Positions 1 to 9,172 of a stretch of DNA of 64,000 bases are shown piece by piece (positions within the stretch are counted from its first letter, which is position 1; every line of letters begins with the position of its first letter). The DNA comes from Lantana camara (taxonomy: Eukaryota; Streptophyta; Magnoliopsida; Lamiales; Verbenaceae), in contig CM074857.1 in assembly GCA_037501455.1 (NCBI GenBank), positions 105,185,501 through 105,249,500 on the forward strand. Direction: 5' to 3'. A model generated the notes under the pieces. The model did not search any database. It was not told where the DNA came from and saw only the letters and a program-made list of their open reading frames with translations. The translations under genes and the position numbers were made by a program.

Positions 1-3000
1 CACTTTAGCCGACCAAATGAAGGTCCAATCAACCCGAGATGAGGGGCCGGCAGCGAGATTTCTCTGCGAGAGCAAAGAGAGGGCAACTTGATATGCACTC
101 TTAACTGAGAAGATACCAGATTTGTTGAAGTGCCAAACAATTCGATCTTGCTGTGAGGAGCTGCCTGGGAGAATAGAAAGAATGTGGTCGCAGTCAATCG
201 AGAGAAAATTTTTCTGAACAAGCTCAAGATTCCAAGCTCCCGTATTGGGTTCCAAAAGATCCTTCACAAAAGTGACTGTGCTATCTGCAGGGCGAGGGGA
301 GAGCGGCTTAAATGAGCCAGCTCGGGGAATCCAATGATCTTGCCAAATAGGAATAGAAGCACCATTTCCAACCCGCCATCTAAAACCTGCTAAGAAGACC
401 GGACGTGCAGCAAGAAGACTCCTCCAAGTGAACGAAGGATTGTGACCAAGCGAGGCATTTTGAAAATCAGTATGAGCAAAATAGCGAGCTTTCAGAAGTT
501 GTGCAAGGAGGCAATCCGGGTTCGTAGAAACTCTCCAACATTGTTTAGCAAGGAGGGCTAAGTTGAAAGCTTTAAGATCGCGAAAGCCAATACCTCCTGT
601 TTTCTTACTCTCACAGACACGTTGCCAATTAATCCAATGAATATTGTCCTTCTTACCATTATTCCACCAGAAATCACGCATCATTCTCTCAATGTCAGAG
701 ATGAGAGAGTCCGGCAAACGGAAGCAACTCATAGCGTAGGTTGGGATGGCTTGCAAAATTGCCTTAATAAGAATTTCTCTCCCAGCTTGAGATAAAAACT
801 TCTCAGACCAGCCTTGAATCTTGGACCAGACGCGATCACGAATGTTGTCAAAAACTTCCTTTTTCTTTAAACCCAACACAGAAGGCAATCCCAAGTATTT
901 GTCGTGTTTGAGAACCTTGATTACCCCGAGAAGATGCAGAAGTCTCTCACGAGTCTCCCTTGTGACATTCGGACTGAAAACAACAGACGATTTCTGATAA
1001 TTTACCAATTGGCCAGAAACTTTCTCATACGTACTAATAGTGTCCCGAATTCCATCCACCGAGTCAGAGTTTGCTTTTGCGAATATCATAGTGTCATCAG
1101 CGAACAGAAGATGAGAAACACGGGGGGCCCGTCTACAAATAGCCACTCCCTGGATCCGGTGATCCTTTTCGATAAGATGGCTAAAGACCTCTGCACAGAA
1201 AAGGAACAGATAAGGAGAGAGGGGGTCCCCTTGACGGAGACCCCGAGTAGGGGTGATATGACCAAAAAGGGAACCGTTAAGGACAAAAGAATAAGAAACG
1301 GAAGAAACACAACGCATAATTAAATCAACAAAAGAAGAACAAAAGCCTAACCTCAAGAGAACCCGCTCCAAAAAAGTCCATTCCACGCGGTCATACGCCT
1401 TACTCATGTCGAGTTTAAGGGCTAGATAACCTTCTTTGCCAGCCTTCCTGTGCTTAATAAAATGATTTAACTCGAAAGCAACAAGAACGTTGTCAGAGAT
1501 AAGTCGGCTCGGGACAAAAGCACTTTGAGAAAAAGAGATAATGTGATGCATGAATGGTTTAAGCCTATTCGTGATGGCTTTAGAAGCCAATTTGTAAATG
1601 ACAGTACACAAGCTAATCGGACGAAGCTGGGACATCGACTCCGGAGACTTACATTTAGGAATCAAAGCAATATGGTTATGATGCAGGTGACTAGAGGAAC
1701 GACCATTATTTAAAAATTCAAGTGTGCATGCAATGACATCAGTACGGATAAGAGACCAATATTTCTGGAAGAAAATTGGTGGCATGCCATCCGGCCCAGG
1801 AGATTTAAGAGGGGCCATTTGGGAGAGGGCCCTGTCAATCTCAGCAGCAGTAAACGGAGCGCTCAAGCTGGAGTTCATAGTCGGGGACACTCGACGTTCC
1901 AGACAATCAACAGTGATATCTATCTCCTCTTGGGAAGGCTGAGTTGAGGTGAAAATTTTTGTGAAATACCTTTCCACCACTCCTCTGATCTCCTCTTCAG
2001 AGTCCCTCCAAATGTCATCTTCATCCTTTAGCCTCGTGATTTTATTTTTGTTATGTCTGCTAGACGCCCGTGCATGAAAGTAGGCAGTATTTCGGTCTCC
2101 TTCAGTTAGCCAGTGTGATTTCGCCCTTTGCTTCCACTTTAATTCCTCACGAGCATGGCATTCTTCTATGTCTGCTTTTATTCTCCTCTCTTCTTGTTTT
2201 GTATAATCAGTGATAAGACCATTACGGAGGTCGATCAGCCTTGATTCCAATTCTTCAATGTGTTTCCTAGGATCCGTGAATTCTGCTTTCTTCCAACGAG
2301 CGAGAGCAGAGCGACATTTAAACAGTTTTTTCCAGCAAGATCCGGCGCCACTTGGGGCAGAAGAAGAATCCCAGCTATTGGTAACAACGTCATCACAACT
2401 ATTGTGCCGAAGCCACATGGCCTCGAACTTAAACTTGCGCTTTCCAACCGAATTGCAACGAATCTGAGGAGCACAAAGAGAAACAAGAATGGGAACGTGG
2501 TCAGAATTAACAGCTGCCAGGTGTGAAACGTGGGCATCAGGGAAGGAGGCAATCCACGTTTGGTTGGCGAAACATCTATCCAAACGCTCACGAATGGTAT
2601 TAGGGAACTTCTTATTATTTGACCAAGTGAACGGAGATCCATCAAAGCCAAGATCAGTAAGGCTACAATTAGAGATGCAATGGCAGAAGGAATTAATGAG
2701 GCCAGGTTGCCTGGGTTCACCCCCACTTTTCTCAGAATTGGACAATATCACATTAAAGTCCCCTCCACACAGCCAGGGCATATTGTACTGGTTACTTAGG
2801 TGACACAGGACCTTCCACGAACTGTGACGGTTAGAGTGATCTGGATTTCCATAAAACCCGGTGAAGCGCCAACAGGGTTGATTTGGATAAAAAATGACAG
2901 CAACATCAATGTGATTACGGCTGAAACTGAGCAGTGTGACATCGATATCTTTCTGCCATAACAGCGCAAGACCTCCACTTCGACCCACGACATCCACACC

Positions 3001-3168
3001 AACACCGAACATGTTAAACTTGGACTTTAGGTATTCAATTCTACGGTATCTGCACTTTGTCTCTGAGATGAAAATAATAACGGGAGAGTGGGCATTAATG
3101 AGAGCCTCAAGCTCTTGAACTGTGCGAGGTCCTCCCAAACCTCGACAGTTCCAAAATAGGAGACTCAT
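1..3168 (-). CDS. LINE ORF2: endonuclease/reverse transcriptase, C-terminus off the left edge
   Basis: I read every codon of this frame from the ATG at 3168 down to base 1 and found no stop: 1056 codons, open at the edge. The N-terminus (residues 1-230) is an AP-endonuclease-like nuclease with WNCRG at the start, SETK, GDFN and SDH motifs. This domain nicks target DNA for target-primed reverse transcription. The RT core contains the catalytic FADD at about residues 689-692 (plus-strand 1093-1104), preceded by a GLRQGDPLSP motif. The last 60 residues resemble the start of the zf-RVT region. Plant ORF2 proteins are usually longer, so a C-terminal part is missing from view. The ATG overlaps the ORF1 stop as ATGA. 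The family assignment is certain; activity is inference. Confidence 0.93.
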   Translation of the reverse strand, partial: MSLLFWNCRGLGGPRTVQELEALINAHSPVIIFISETKCRYRRIEYLKSKFNMFGVGVDVVGRSGGLALLWQKDIDVTLLSFSRNHIDVAVIFYPNQPCWRFTGFYGNPDHSNRHSSWKVLCHLSNQYNMPWLCGGDFNVILSNSEKSGGEPRQPGLINSFCHCISNCSLTDLGFDGSPFTWSNNKKFPNTIRERLDRCFANQTWIASFPDAHVSHLAAVNSDHVPILVSLCAPQIRCNSVGKRKFKFEAMWLRHNSCDDVVTNSWDSSSAPSGAGSCWKKLFKCRSALARWKKAEFTDPRKHIEELESRLIDLRNGLITDYTKQEERRIKADIEECHAREELKWKQRAKSHWLTEGDRNTAYFHARASSRHNKNKITRLKDEDDIWRDSEEEIRGVVERYFTKIFTSTQPSQEEIDITVDCLERRVSPTMNSSLSAPFTAAEIDRALSQMAPLKSPGPDGMPPIFFQKYWSLIRTDVIACTLEFLNNGRSSSHLHHNHIALIPKCKSPESMSQLRPISLCTVIYKLASKAITNRLKPFMHHIISFSQSAFVPSRLISDNVLVAFELNHFIKHRKAGKEGYLALKLDMSKAYDRVEWTFLERVLLRLGFCSSFVDLIMRCVSSVSYSFVLNGSLFGHITPTRGLRQGDPLSPYLFLFCAEVFSHLIEKDHRIQGVAICRRAPRVSHLLFADDTMIFAKANSDSVDGIRDTISTYEKVSGQLVNYQKSSVVFSPNVTRETRERLLHLLGVIKVLKHDKYLGLPSVLGLKKKEVFDNIRDRVWSKIQGWSEKFLSQAGREILIKAILQAIPTYAMSCFRLPDSLISDIERMMRDFWWNNGKKDNIHWINWQRVCESKKTGGIGFRDLKAFNLALLAKQCWRVSTNPDCLLAQLLKARYFAHTDFQNASLGHNPSFTWRSLLAARPVFLAGFRWRVGNGASIPIWQDHWIPRAGSFKPLSPRPADSTVTFVKDLLEPNTGAWNLELVQKNFLSIDCDHILSILPGSSSQQDRIVWHFNKSGIFSVKSAYQVALSLLSQRNLAAGPSSRVDWTFIWSAKV

Positions 3169-5156
3169 TGGGAAGGGCGGGGCTGTCTCGCAGCCTCCGC
3201 CGGATCAGAAGGGAATTGGATGGAAGTAGAATCCAAATCAACTAGTCGCTTTTTCTGCAAATGGGGGGAAGAAGTGTCGATCGGATCAGTAAGAGACTTT
3301 CTCTTCTCTGCGATTTTCAGTGAAGTTCGGGTTACCAGGGCTTCGGAAGAAGGAGAAGGTCGTGACTTGGGCTGAATTGATTTGAGTTTCTTTGAGGGGA
3401 GTGTTTGAGTTGGTGGAGTAGTTGCAACAAACAAGGAAGCAGAGGTATGATGATCGACCATGAGGGGAACATTAACCAAATTGTCGGGGTTGAAGAGAAG
3501 AGTATCTTTGGGGTGGGAGCGAGAAGTATTTTCTTTTGAGAGACCATCTTTGGTGGGAGAGGTGATAGACGAAGAATTTTGTGTGTTGGAAGGATTTGGG
3601 TTTATAATTTCTGTAGTTGAGGAAGACAAAGCCTTAATCAGATTGAGAGGGGAGGATTTGGTCAGATATGGAGAATTTGGGATAAAGGGAGGAATTATCG
3701 ATTCAGGATTTTTGGTAAGAGACTGTTCTTGAGTATGGGTCTTGGGGTCTGGGTCACACGCAGGTAAGGGTTGCTGGTCCAAGTTTAGAGCTTGGGCTGA
3801 TTTATTGGGCTTGGAATCAATCACCATAGGAGCAGTAATTGCATGGATTGGGCTTTGGGGCTTATCATGGTTTACTGAAATTGAGGTAAGCGGGATGGGC
3901 TGTTGGGAATTTAATTCAGAGGGTTTAAGGGTTGTATTTAGAGGGAAGTCATGGCCCAACCCAATAGAGATTGGATATGGGCCCAAAATCGAGGTAGATA
4001 AATTAGAGTTTGGGGTAGCAATTGTTTTCTCGAGTGTTCCAGGGGAGGCGGACTGCAAATCAGGAAAGGGAGAGAGGTGGTCAACTGTAGTAGCAGTTGT
4101 TCCTTGAAAGTAGGGAGAATTATAGAGTTGTTGTGGAAAAGCGTCCGCTTCAGCGTCACTAGAAGAGTGAAGAGTGGGCTCTGATTGTGTGCTGCAGGAT
4201 GTATGGTACAGGGTATGGTGTGCGACTTCAGAGGAAAGCTGGGGTAAGGTGTGGGTTAGGTAAGCAGGCTTTTTCGCAGAGGAGATTTGAATTTCTGACG
4301 GGTCACTGTTCTTGGAGTTGTTCTGATTTGCCTTGGGAACCGTGAAAATAGGACGAAGAGATGTGGATGACCGACCAGCGGTGTCTTCCTTCCATCCGGA
4401 GCCGGTGGACGATGGCGTCGCCCTGAGCCAGGCGCCAAAAGGATAATCTGGGTAAGGGTCCTTGAAGCCATCTTCACAAAGATTGGGGCATGTTTGTGCG
4501 AGATGATCTAATTTTCCACAAATATAACAAAAATTGGGCAGCTTCTCGAATGTGAAAGTGACTAAAATCTCTTCATTGCCTTCCTGATTTCTGATCTTCA
4601 TGGCTCTGCAGAGTGGTTTTGTAACATCCAAACCCACGCGAATTCGAAGAGCTGAAGAGAAACATTAGCCTTTCTTAGTGTTATTGTCAAGTTCTTTGAA
4701 AATCCCAATTTTGTTGCCAATATATTTTGCCATGGATGGATTGCGCTTAGCTAATGGGAAACCATACACCAAGACATGAAAATCGCACTGGGTCAGATTT
4801 GCTAAGAGAGGGTCTTCATTAGTTTCAACGGATCTGCAAACTATGAGATTTTTTTCAAAAGTCCAAGGCATCCCATTTAGGAACCTTCTTCTATCTACCT
4901 CATGATGGAAGATAATGAGGAATCGGCCATTGTCAAGCTTATTCAGAGCCATGCCTTTTATGGGATTGAAGGCGTTGAGCAGAGTAGTTCTAACTGTTTC
5001 AAACTTGAACGTTTTCTGAGATAGGATTCTCCCGACCACCCAGAACTTATTTTTAGGATGTTCACCTATCCATGCTTCATCTGGGGCTACCCACCCCTGC
5101 TCCTCTTCAGAAGTGAGAGATAGGGCTCTGTTAACCCAGGACAAGTTGTCTTCCAT
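3165..5156 (-). pseudogene. LINE ORF1 (DUF4283 plus CCHC zinc knuckle) with one in-frame stop
   Basis: A single frame runs from about 5333 to the TGA at 3167-3165, broken once by TAA at 4667-4665. I prefer the ATG at 5156 (MEDNLSW...) because LINE ORF1 proteins usually begin this way. The 59 codons upstream look hydrophobic and Ser-rich and may be 5' UTR. The part before the stop is a DUF4283-type domain (WIGEHPKNKFWVVGR region). The part after it has a knuckle CYICGKLDHLAQTC (C-x2-C-x4-H-x4-C) and then a long Ser/Pro/Thr-rich tail of low complexity. ORF1 proteins bind LINE RNA. The stop falls in the linker between the two domains. Frame and spacing are otherwise intact, so this is a single lesion and not general decay. 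Confidence 0.85.
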
Positions 5157-5411
5157 GGGGAGAGAGATATCACTATCGTTAATCGGAGTCGGAGTCGAGG
5201 AGAAGAGAGTCCAGCTGCGTCCGTTTGCTGCAACACAGAGAGAGAGAGAAAATTTGAGAAGAGGTCGACCACAACAATACAGAACAAAAGAAAGGAAGAA
5301 ACAGAGAGAGAGAGCCAGGGAGGCCGGCGACAAGTCTTGAGATGAAGGCGGATGACCGTGCGTAGGGTTCTTCCGGATGAGCCTCTGAGAACTAGCTGAT
5401 CAATTTTGAGT

Positions 5412-5457
5412 GAAGTCCCTCATGCGAGAGAAAAGAAGTCTCTCATGCGAGAGAAAA
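5412..5457. repeat. 23-bp tandem duplication near the LINE 5' end
   Basis: Two adjacent 23-bp units (5412-5434 and 5435-5457) differ at one base. They lie upstream of LINE ORF1 and may be part of its 5' UTR or the edge of the insertion. Confidence 0.8.
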
Positions 5458-5460
5458 GAA

Positions 5461-6141
5461 TACCACTAACTATAATCTGAAAGAAAATGTTACTTGGGCC
5501 TGTAAAGATTGGTATATCTTGATAGGACTTCAATTTAGCTAATTGGGCTACACTCTATAGGGTGTTCTCGTGTCGGGCGTACTCAGCTACTCATGATGTT
5601 CAAATATTAATATCAACCGGATTTGATCCAAATAGTTTAAGTATTTCCTCCAAGATAATGATTCAGTTCAAATACCTTTAGTCATTTAACAACGTATGTT
5701 CTTTTTTTTTAAAAATAATTATGTTCAAATATTAATCAGCAAGTTGTATAATTACCGTTTAATATAATTTAATGGTTCGATATTATATTAGTTTAATTAA
5801 AATTTTCGTATTTAATTACTAAGAATTTTATGTACACCTTAATTATTGGATTCCACCCATATAAATGAGTATAGAAAAAGAAAAAAACGACTCAGCTCTC
5901 CACTCTTGTTTGAGATTTCAGCAAAATAATCTTAGAAAACTTTACACATTCTTTTAGGATTCATAGAAAAACAAATAAATATTTCCAAAAGTTTTAACTT
6001 TTTACTTAATTTTCAATAAAATTGCATCAAATTTAGTTTAATGTTGAATAAAATTATATTTAGGGAACAAAAATTCAACTTCCAAGACATAAATACAAAA
6101 TTATTGGCCAGGTAAAAATTACCAAACTCTGTTAAACGCCA
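5461..6141. other. AT-rich intergenic stretch
   Basis: I see no coding frame or repeat boundary. It separates the LINE from the His-rich gene and should hold that gene's promoter. No clear TATA box is placed near the start codon. Confidence 0.5.
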
Positions 6142-7280
6142 ATGGAGTTCAACAGCAGTGAGAAAATTCCCAGCTCATTTCCGCCACCCCACCGCCACCA
6201 TCGCCACCGCCACCACCACCACCACCACCACCACCATCATTTCTTTTACATTTCGCCTCACTGCCCACATCACCGCTCCATTGCAGAGCCAAGGAATCAC
6301 TCTCCTTCATGCTCTTTCTCCACTTCCCAACCCTCTCCTCAAAACCCCGAACCCGTTTCTTCTGTTCAATCCCACCCGTTTTCAAGCTTTCAGGATGCTC
6401 AGCCGCATGAAGCAATCGATGGGTCGGAGTAAGTTTTACTTCTTTCAAAAACCCTTGATTTAAATTCTTGATTTTGTTCTCTGTGCTGCGTTAAAGCTTT
6501 AAAGATGGAATTTTTTTTATTGATGTAGATTAAGTACTCATTAGGTGAAGGGCCTGGGCTGAAATTTGTTGTGCAAGTCTGCAATTGAGATTTGGGATGT
6601 TTGAGGGTTGTGTAAGGATGCTATAATATTGATTTATAGGTTTTGAGATGGTTTTATCAGTTCAGTAGATCGGTTTCTTGGGATTCTTGGCAGTTGTAAT
6701 GTGTTCATTTGGCTCGGAAGGTATTTTTGATGCGATAGTGAATGTTGGAAAGTAGCGTTTGTTGAAACTTGAATGGTTGGTGTTCAATTAATTGTTTGAA
6801 AGTCAAATGTTGGTTGTTTGATGAAATAATCGTCGGCAGCAATGTTGTTCGACCCGAAAAAACTTGAGGTACATCTATGGAGTTTACTTGTTTTAGTGTT
6901 TGGTAAGGCTGTGGGAATGTGGAAGTTTTCATTCACAATGAATTCTCATACATATATGTATGAGAAATAAATTTAACACATACCCGAACACACTTCATCA
7001 AGTCTTTGAAAATTAACTAGCCTCTTTCTCGTTCTCTCTCGCTTGTTAGGATGATGCAGGATGAGATTGAGAAGCTGGAAGCTGAGGAAGAGGAAGAACC
7101 TATTTTCGTTCTTACTGACGAATGGAGGGATTTCTTTGCGAAGTCCGAGGCCAAGAGGAAACTAGGTCTTCATTACATCCCTTATTTCAATGTTTGTCTT
7201 AGATCATTGAAACATTAATCTTACAGTTTCATGTTCATGTCATGGCAGCAAAGAAGCAGGCCAAGAAACAGAAAACTTGA
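6142..7280 (+). CDS. Small three-exon protein with a His-rich N-terminus and Lys-rich tail, function unknown
   Basis: The proposed model is join(6142..6428, 7050..7165, 7249..7280), which gives 144 residues. Exon 1 ends at a GTAAGT donor and exon 2 follows a TTAG acceptor; the phase (2) joins exon 1 in the 6142 frame to exon 2 without a stop. The N-terminal half is Pro/Ser rich and holds an uninterrupted run of about ten His around residues 24-33, preceded by alternating His and Arg. The C-terminal half is charged: an EEEEE run, then VLTDEWRDFFAKSEAKRKL, then a short KKQAKKQK tail, predicted to be helical. The second donor (GTCTTC) is weak, so the last exon is less certain; read-through would instead end about 19 codons into the intron. 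I do not recognise the family, though the DEWRDFF segment looks conserved-protein-like. Confidence 0.6.
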
Positions 7281-7774
7281 AGAAGAGTTAATTTCCCGAC
7301 ATCAATTTACTCGTCGTTGCAATGTTCTTGAGCTTACAAGATGAAGTGGAAGATCTTAAATAGTTCAATGTAATTCACCGTAATGTCCTGAACCCCATTT
7401 GAGTTTTGTTTCTGTGCATTGCCTCCGATCAGATTCTATGGATGATATGTAGGTCAGTTTTCTCTTTGGTCCTCTGTAATTCTACAAAAGATGATCGCAT
7501 TTTACCTTATCGATCTTATGTGCTCAACATTTTCAAAATTCAATCATCTTCTGGTTCATACGATGTCGAATCCATCCCAAAATTTCATAGAATCACAATG
7601 AAAATTCGAAAATGCTAGTCGGATATTCGGTTTCTCATAAAGCTTCTAAGAATAAATAATCAAATTTAACTTCATCTGAAAATTCAAGTTAAATAAGTAG
7701 AAGATTATCTTTTAATATCCAAGAAATGTATAAAATTTTTAAATGACTTCAAGCAAATAAAAACCAGTGCATTT
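7281..7774. other. 3' flank of the His-rich gene, then AT-rich spacer
   Basis: The first part probably holds the 3' UTR. No other gene is visible. The short open frame at 7406-7618 has no recognisable content. Confidence 0.4.
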
Positions 7775-7783
7775 TAATGAATA

Positions 7784-8059
7784 GGGATCATTACAGTGAC
7801 ATGCCCTGAGGTTTGGTAAAATTACACAAACTTCCCTCGTGCTTTGAGACATCCCTAGTGAAAGAATTTTCATTACATCTTGTTTCATCCATTTTGATGA
7901 CTCGTCTCTAATTTTTTATGAATATTAATTATATTCGAATTCGAATTCGAATTCATGACTAGGATAATCTGCGTTAGGCTGACCTAATTAAATTAAACAA
8001 ACCCGAGGAGAATTCTTGTAATTTGGTCAAACCTTGGGGATAACAATATAATTTTATCC
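7784..8059. mobile_element. Mutator-like MITE, 276 bp, 9-bp target duplication
   Basis: The ends are imperfect inverted repeats of about 65 bp (GGGATCATTACAGTG... on the left; the right end read in reverse starts GGATAAAATTATATTG). They are flanked by an identical 9-bp direct repeat, taatgaata, at 7775-7783 and 8060-8068. A 9-bp duplication is the mark of Mutator-like transposition. The subterminal phrase GAGGTTTGGTAAAATTAC resembles that of the larger element at 30506. It has no coding capacity. The centre contains a short ATTCGA tandem run. Confidence 0.85.
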
Positions 8060-8104
8060 TAATGAATACATATTGCATTCTATTAAAAGGCAACTCACCA
8101 ATTG

Positions 8105-8290
8105 ATAGTTGGCTCAAGTAGATAAGAGTTTGAATTTATTTAAGTAAGGTATTGAGTTCGAATCTTGTGGACTTAAAAAACTAAGTTGGTCGTGAAAACT
8201 ACATTCAGTGTTTCGAGAGATTATTCTCTCATTTAATTGGGAGTACTTCTAGAGCACATTTCTTCCCCACACTACTAGTGAAAGGGAAAA
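8105..8290 (+). mobile_element. SINE-like fragment with RNA polymerase III boxes
   Basis: An A-box-like TGGCTCAAGTAG (8110-8121) and a B-box-like GAGTTCGAATC (8154-8164) are spaced as in tRNA-derived plant SINEs. I cannot define the 3' end or a target duplication, so the right boundary is approximate. It could be a decayed copy. Confidence 0.5.
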
Positions 8291-8990
8291 CATAAAGACC
8301 GTCACTAAAGCAGCCTAAGCGAGATTTACTATAGCCATGCGAATTATGTACCCCATCTCTATAAATACGAAGAAATTATTCCATTACTCCTCACTATTAT
8401 TAGTGGAATCAAATTCAACGGTGCATAGTCAAAAGGGATTTTGACCTAATACTATTGAGAAACCAATTCAATTAATCGATTATAATTTTGAATATGGAAA
8501 TATTAAACACAAACAAAATAGGTAGCATCCCAAGGGAATGGGAATATGTAGGAATTAGAATAATAAGGCCTGCCTATTCTTTTTTTTTTTTATTTTGTTG
8601 ACCTTGCTAAGTAAAAACAGAAGGGGAGAAATCTCTAAAAAAGAGAAATTGTTATTTATTACACATCTCTATTTACCCATTTGATCTAATCCGTGCCTCC
8701 TTTCCCGATTATCGCTAGGAAAGATGGGGCTGGCCGGGGTCGCTGAAAATAAGTTCTTTCTTTTTGCTCCCCTTTCTATAAAAATTAATTATCCCTCTAA
8801 TCTGATATTGATTGGATACCTGACCACTCAGAGATTCTCGCGAGTCCGCCATATAGAAAGCAACTTGCGATCCTTTCCAAAACTATTAATTGTGTTTTTT
8901 TCGAAAAATTATTTTTTCACGGATGGGTGGGAGAAACTTAGGGAGATAAAAAAAAAAATTGAAGGGCAATTCTCCGCAAAGACGGAAGTT
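8291..8990. other. Intergenic stretch without identified features
   Basis: No supported gene. A 90-codon open frame at 8724-8996 has no recognisable motif and reads as noise. The stretch leads into the CLPT promoter. Confidence 0.4.
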
Positions 8991-9060
8991 AAATAATGGG
9001 CTTTATACTAGCCATGCAGCCCATTAACATAGCCCAATTACTAAGGAGCTTAGCCCATCT
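8990..9060 (+). promoter_or_regulatory. CLPT promoter: cluster of site II (TGGGCY) elements
   Basis: Four copies of the TGGGCY/RGCCCA motif lie between about 8996 and 9058 (atgggctt, cagcccatt, tagcccaat, tagcccatc), about 115-180 bp before the CLPT start. Site II elements are known TCP-factor targets common in promoters of nuclear genes for organelle and ribosomal proteins, which suits this gene. No clear TATA box was seen. Confidence 0.65.
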
Positions 9061-9172
9061 AATTCATTGAATTGAGTTGAGTCCAGAACGTCGTCGTCTC
9101 GCCTAGCCAGATCCTTTGGGTTTCCACTGAAAAGAGTTCACAGTAGAAAAGAAGAATTCATTTTCTTCGACA

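Larger units (their letters stand above)
1..5460 (-). mobile_element. Non-LTR retrotransposon (LINE, L1-type), 3' end beyond the window
   Basis: The element reads right to left. ORF1 (DUF4283-like domain and a CCHC knuckle) comes first, then ORF2 (endonuclease and reverse transcriptase), which is still open at base 1. The 3' UTR, poly(A) tail and target duplication therefore lie outside. The 5' limit is not sharp: coding-like sequence starts near 5333, and a 23-bp tandem repeat at 5412-5457 may belong to the 5' UTR. The domain order is that of plant L1-clade LINEs. An undamaged ORF2 argues for fairly recent insertion, although ORF1 has one nonsense codon. Confidence 0.9.

Noticed and set aside
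2235..2726. A 163-residue minus-strand frame with many hydrophobic residues
   Set aside because: It overlaps the fully open LINE ORF2 in another frame; ORF2 has all the expected nuclease motifs.
6158..6463. Alternative first exon frame with a Thr run
   Set aside because: Spliced at the GTAAGT donor and TTAG acceptor it meets a stop at once, while the 6142 frame continues into the charged exon.
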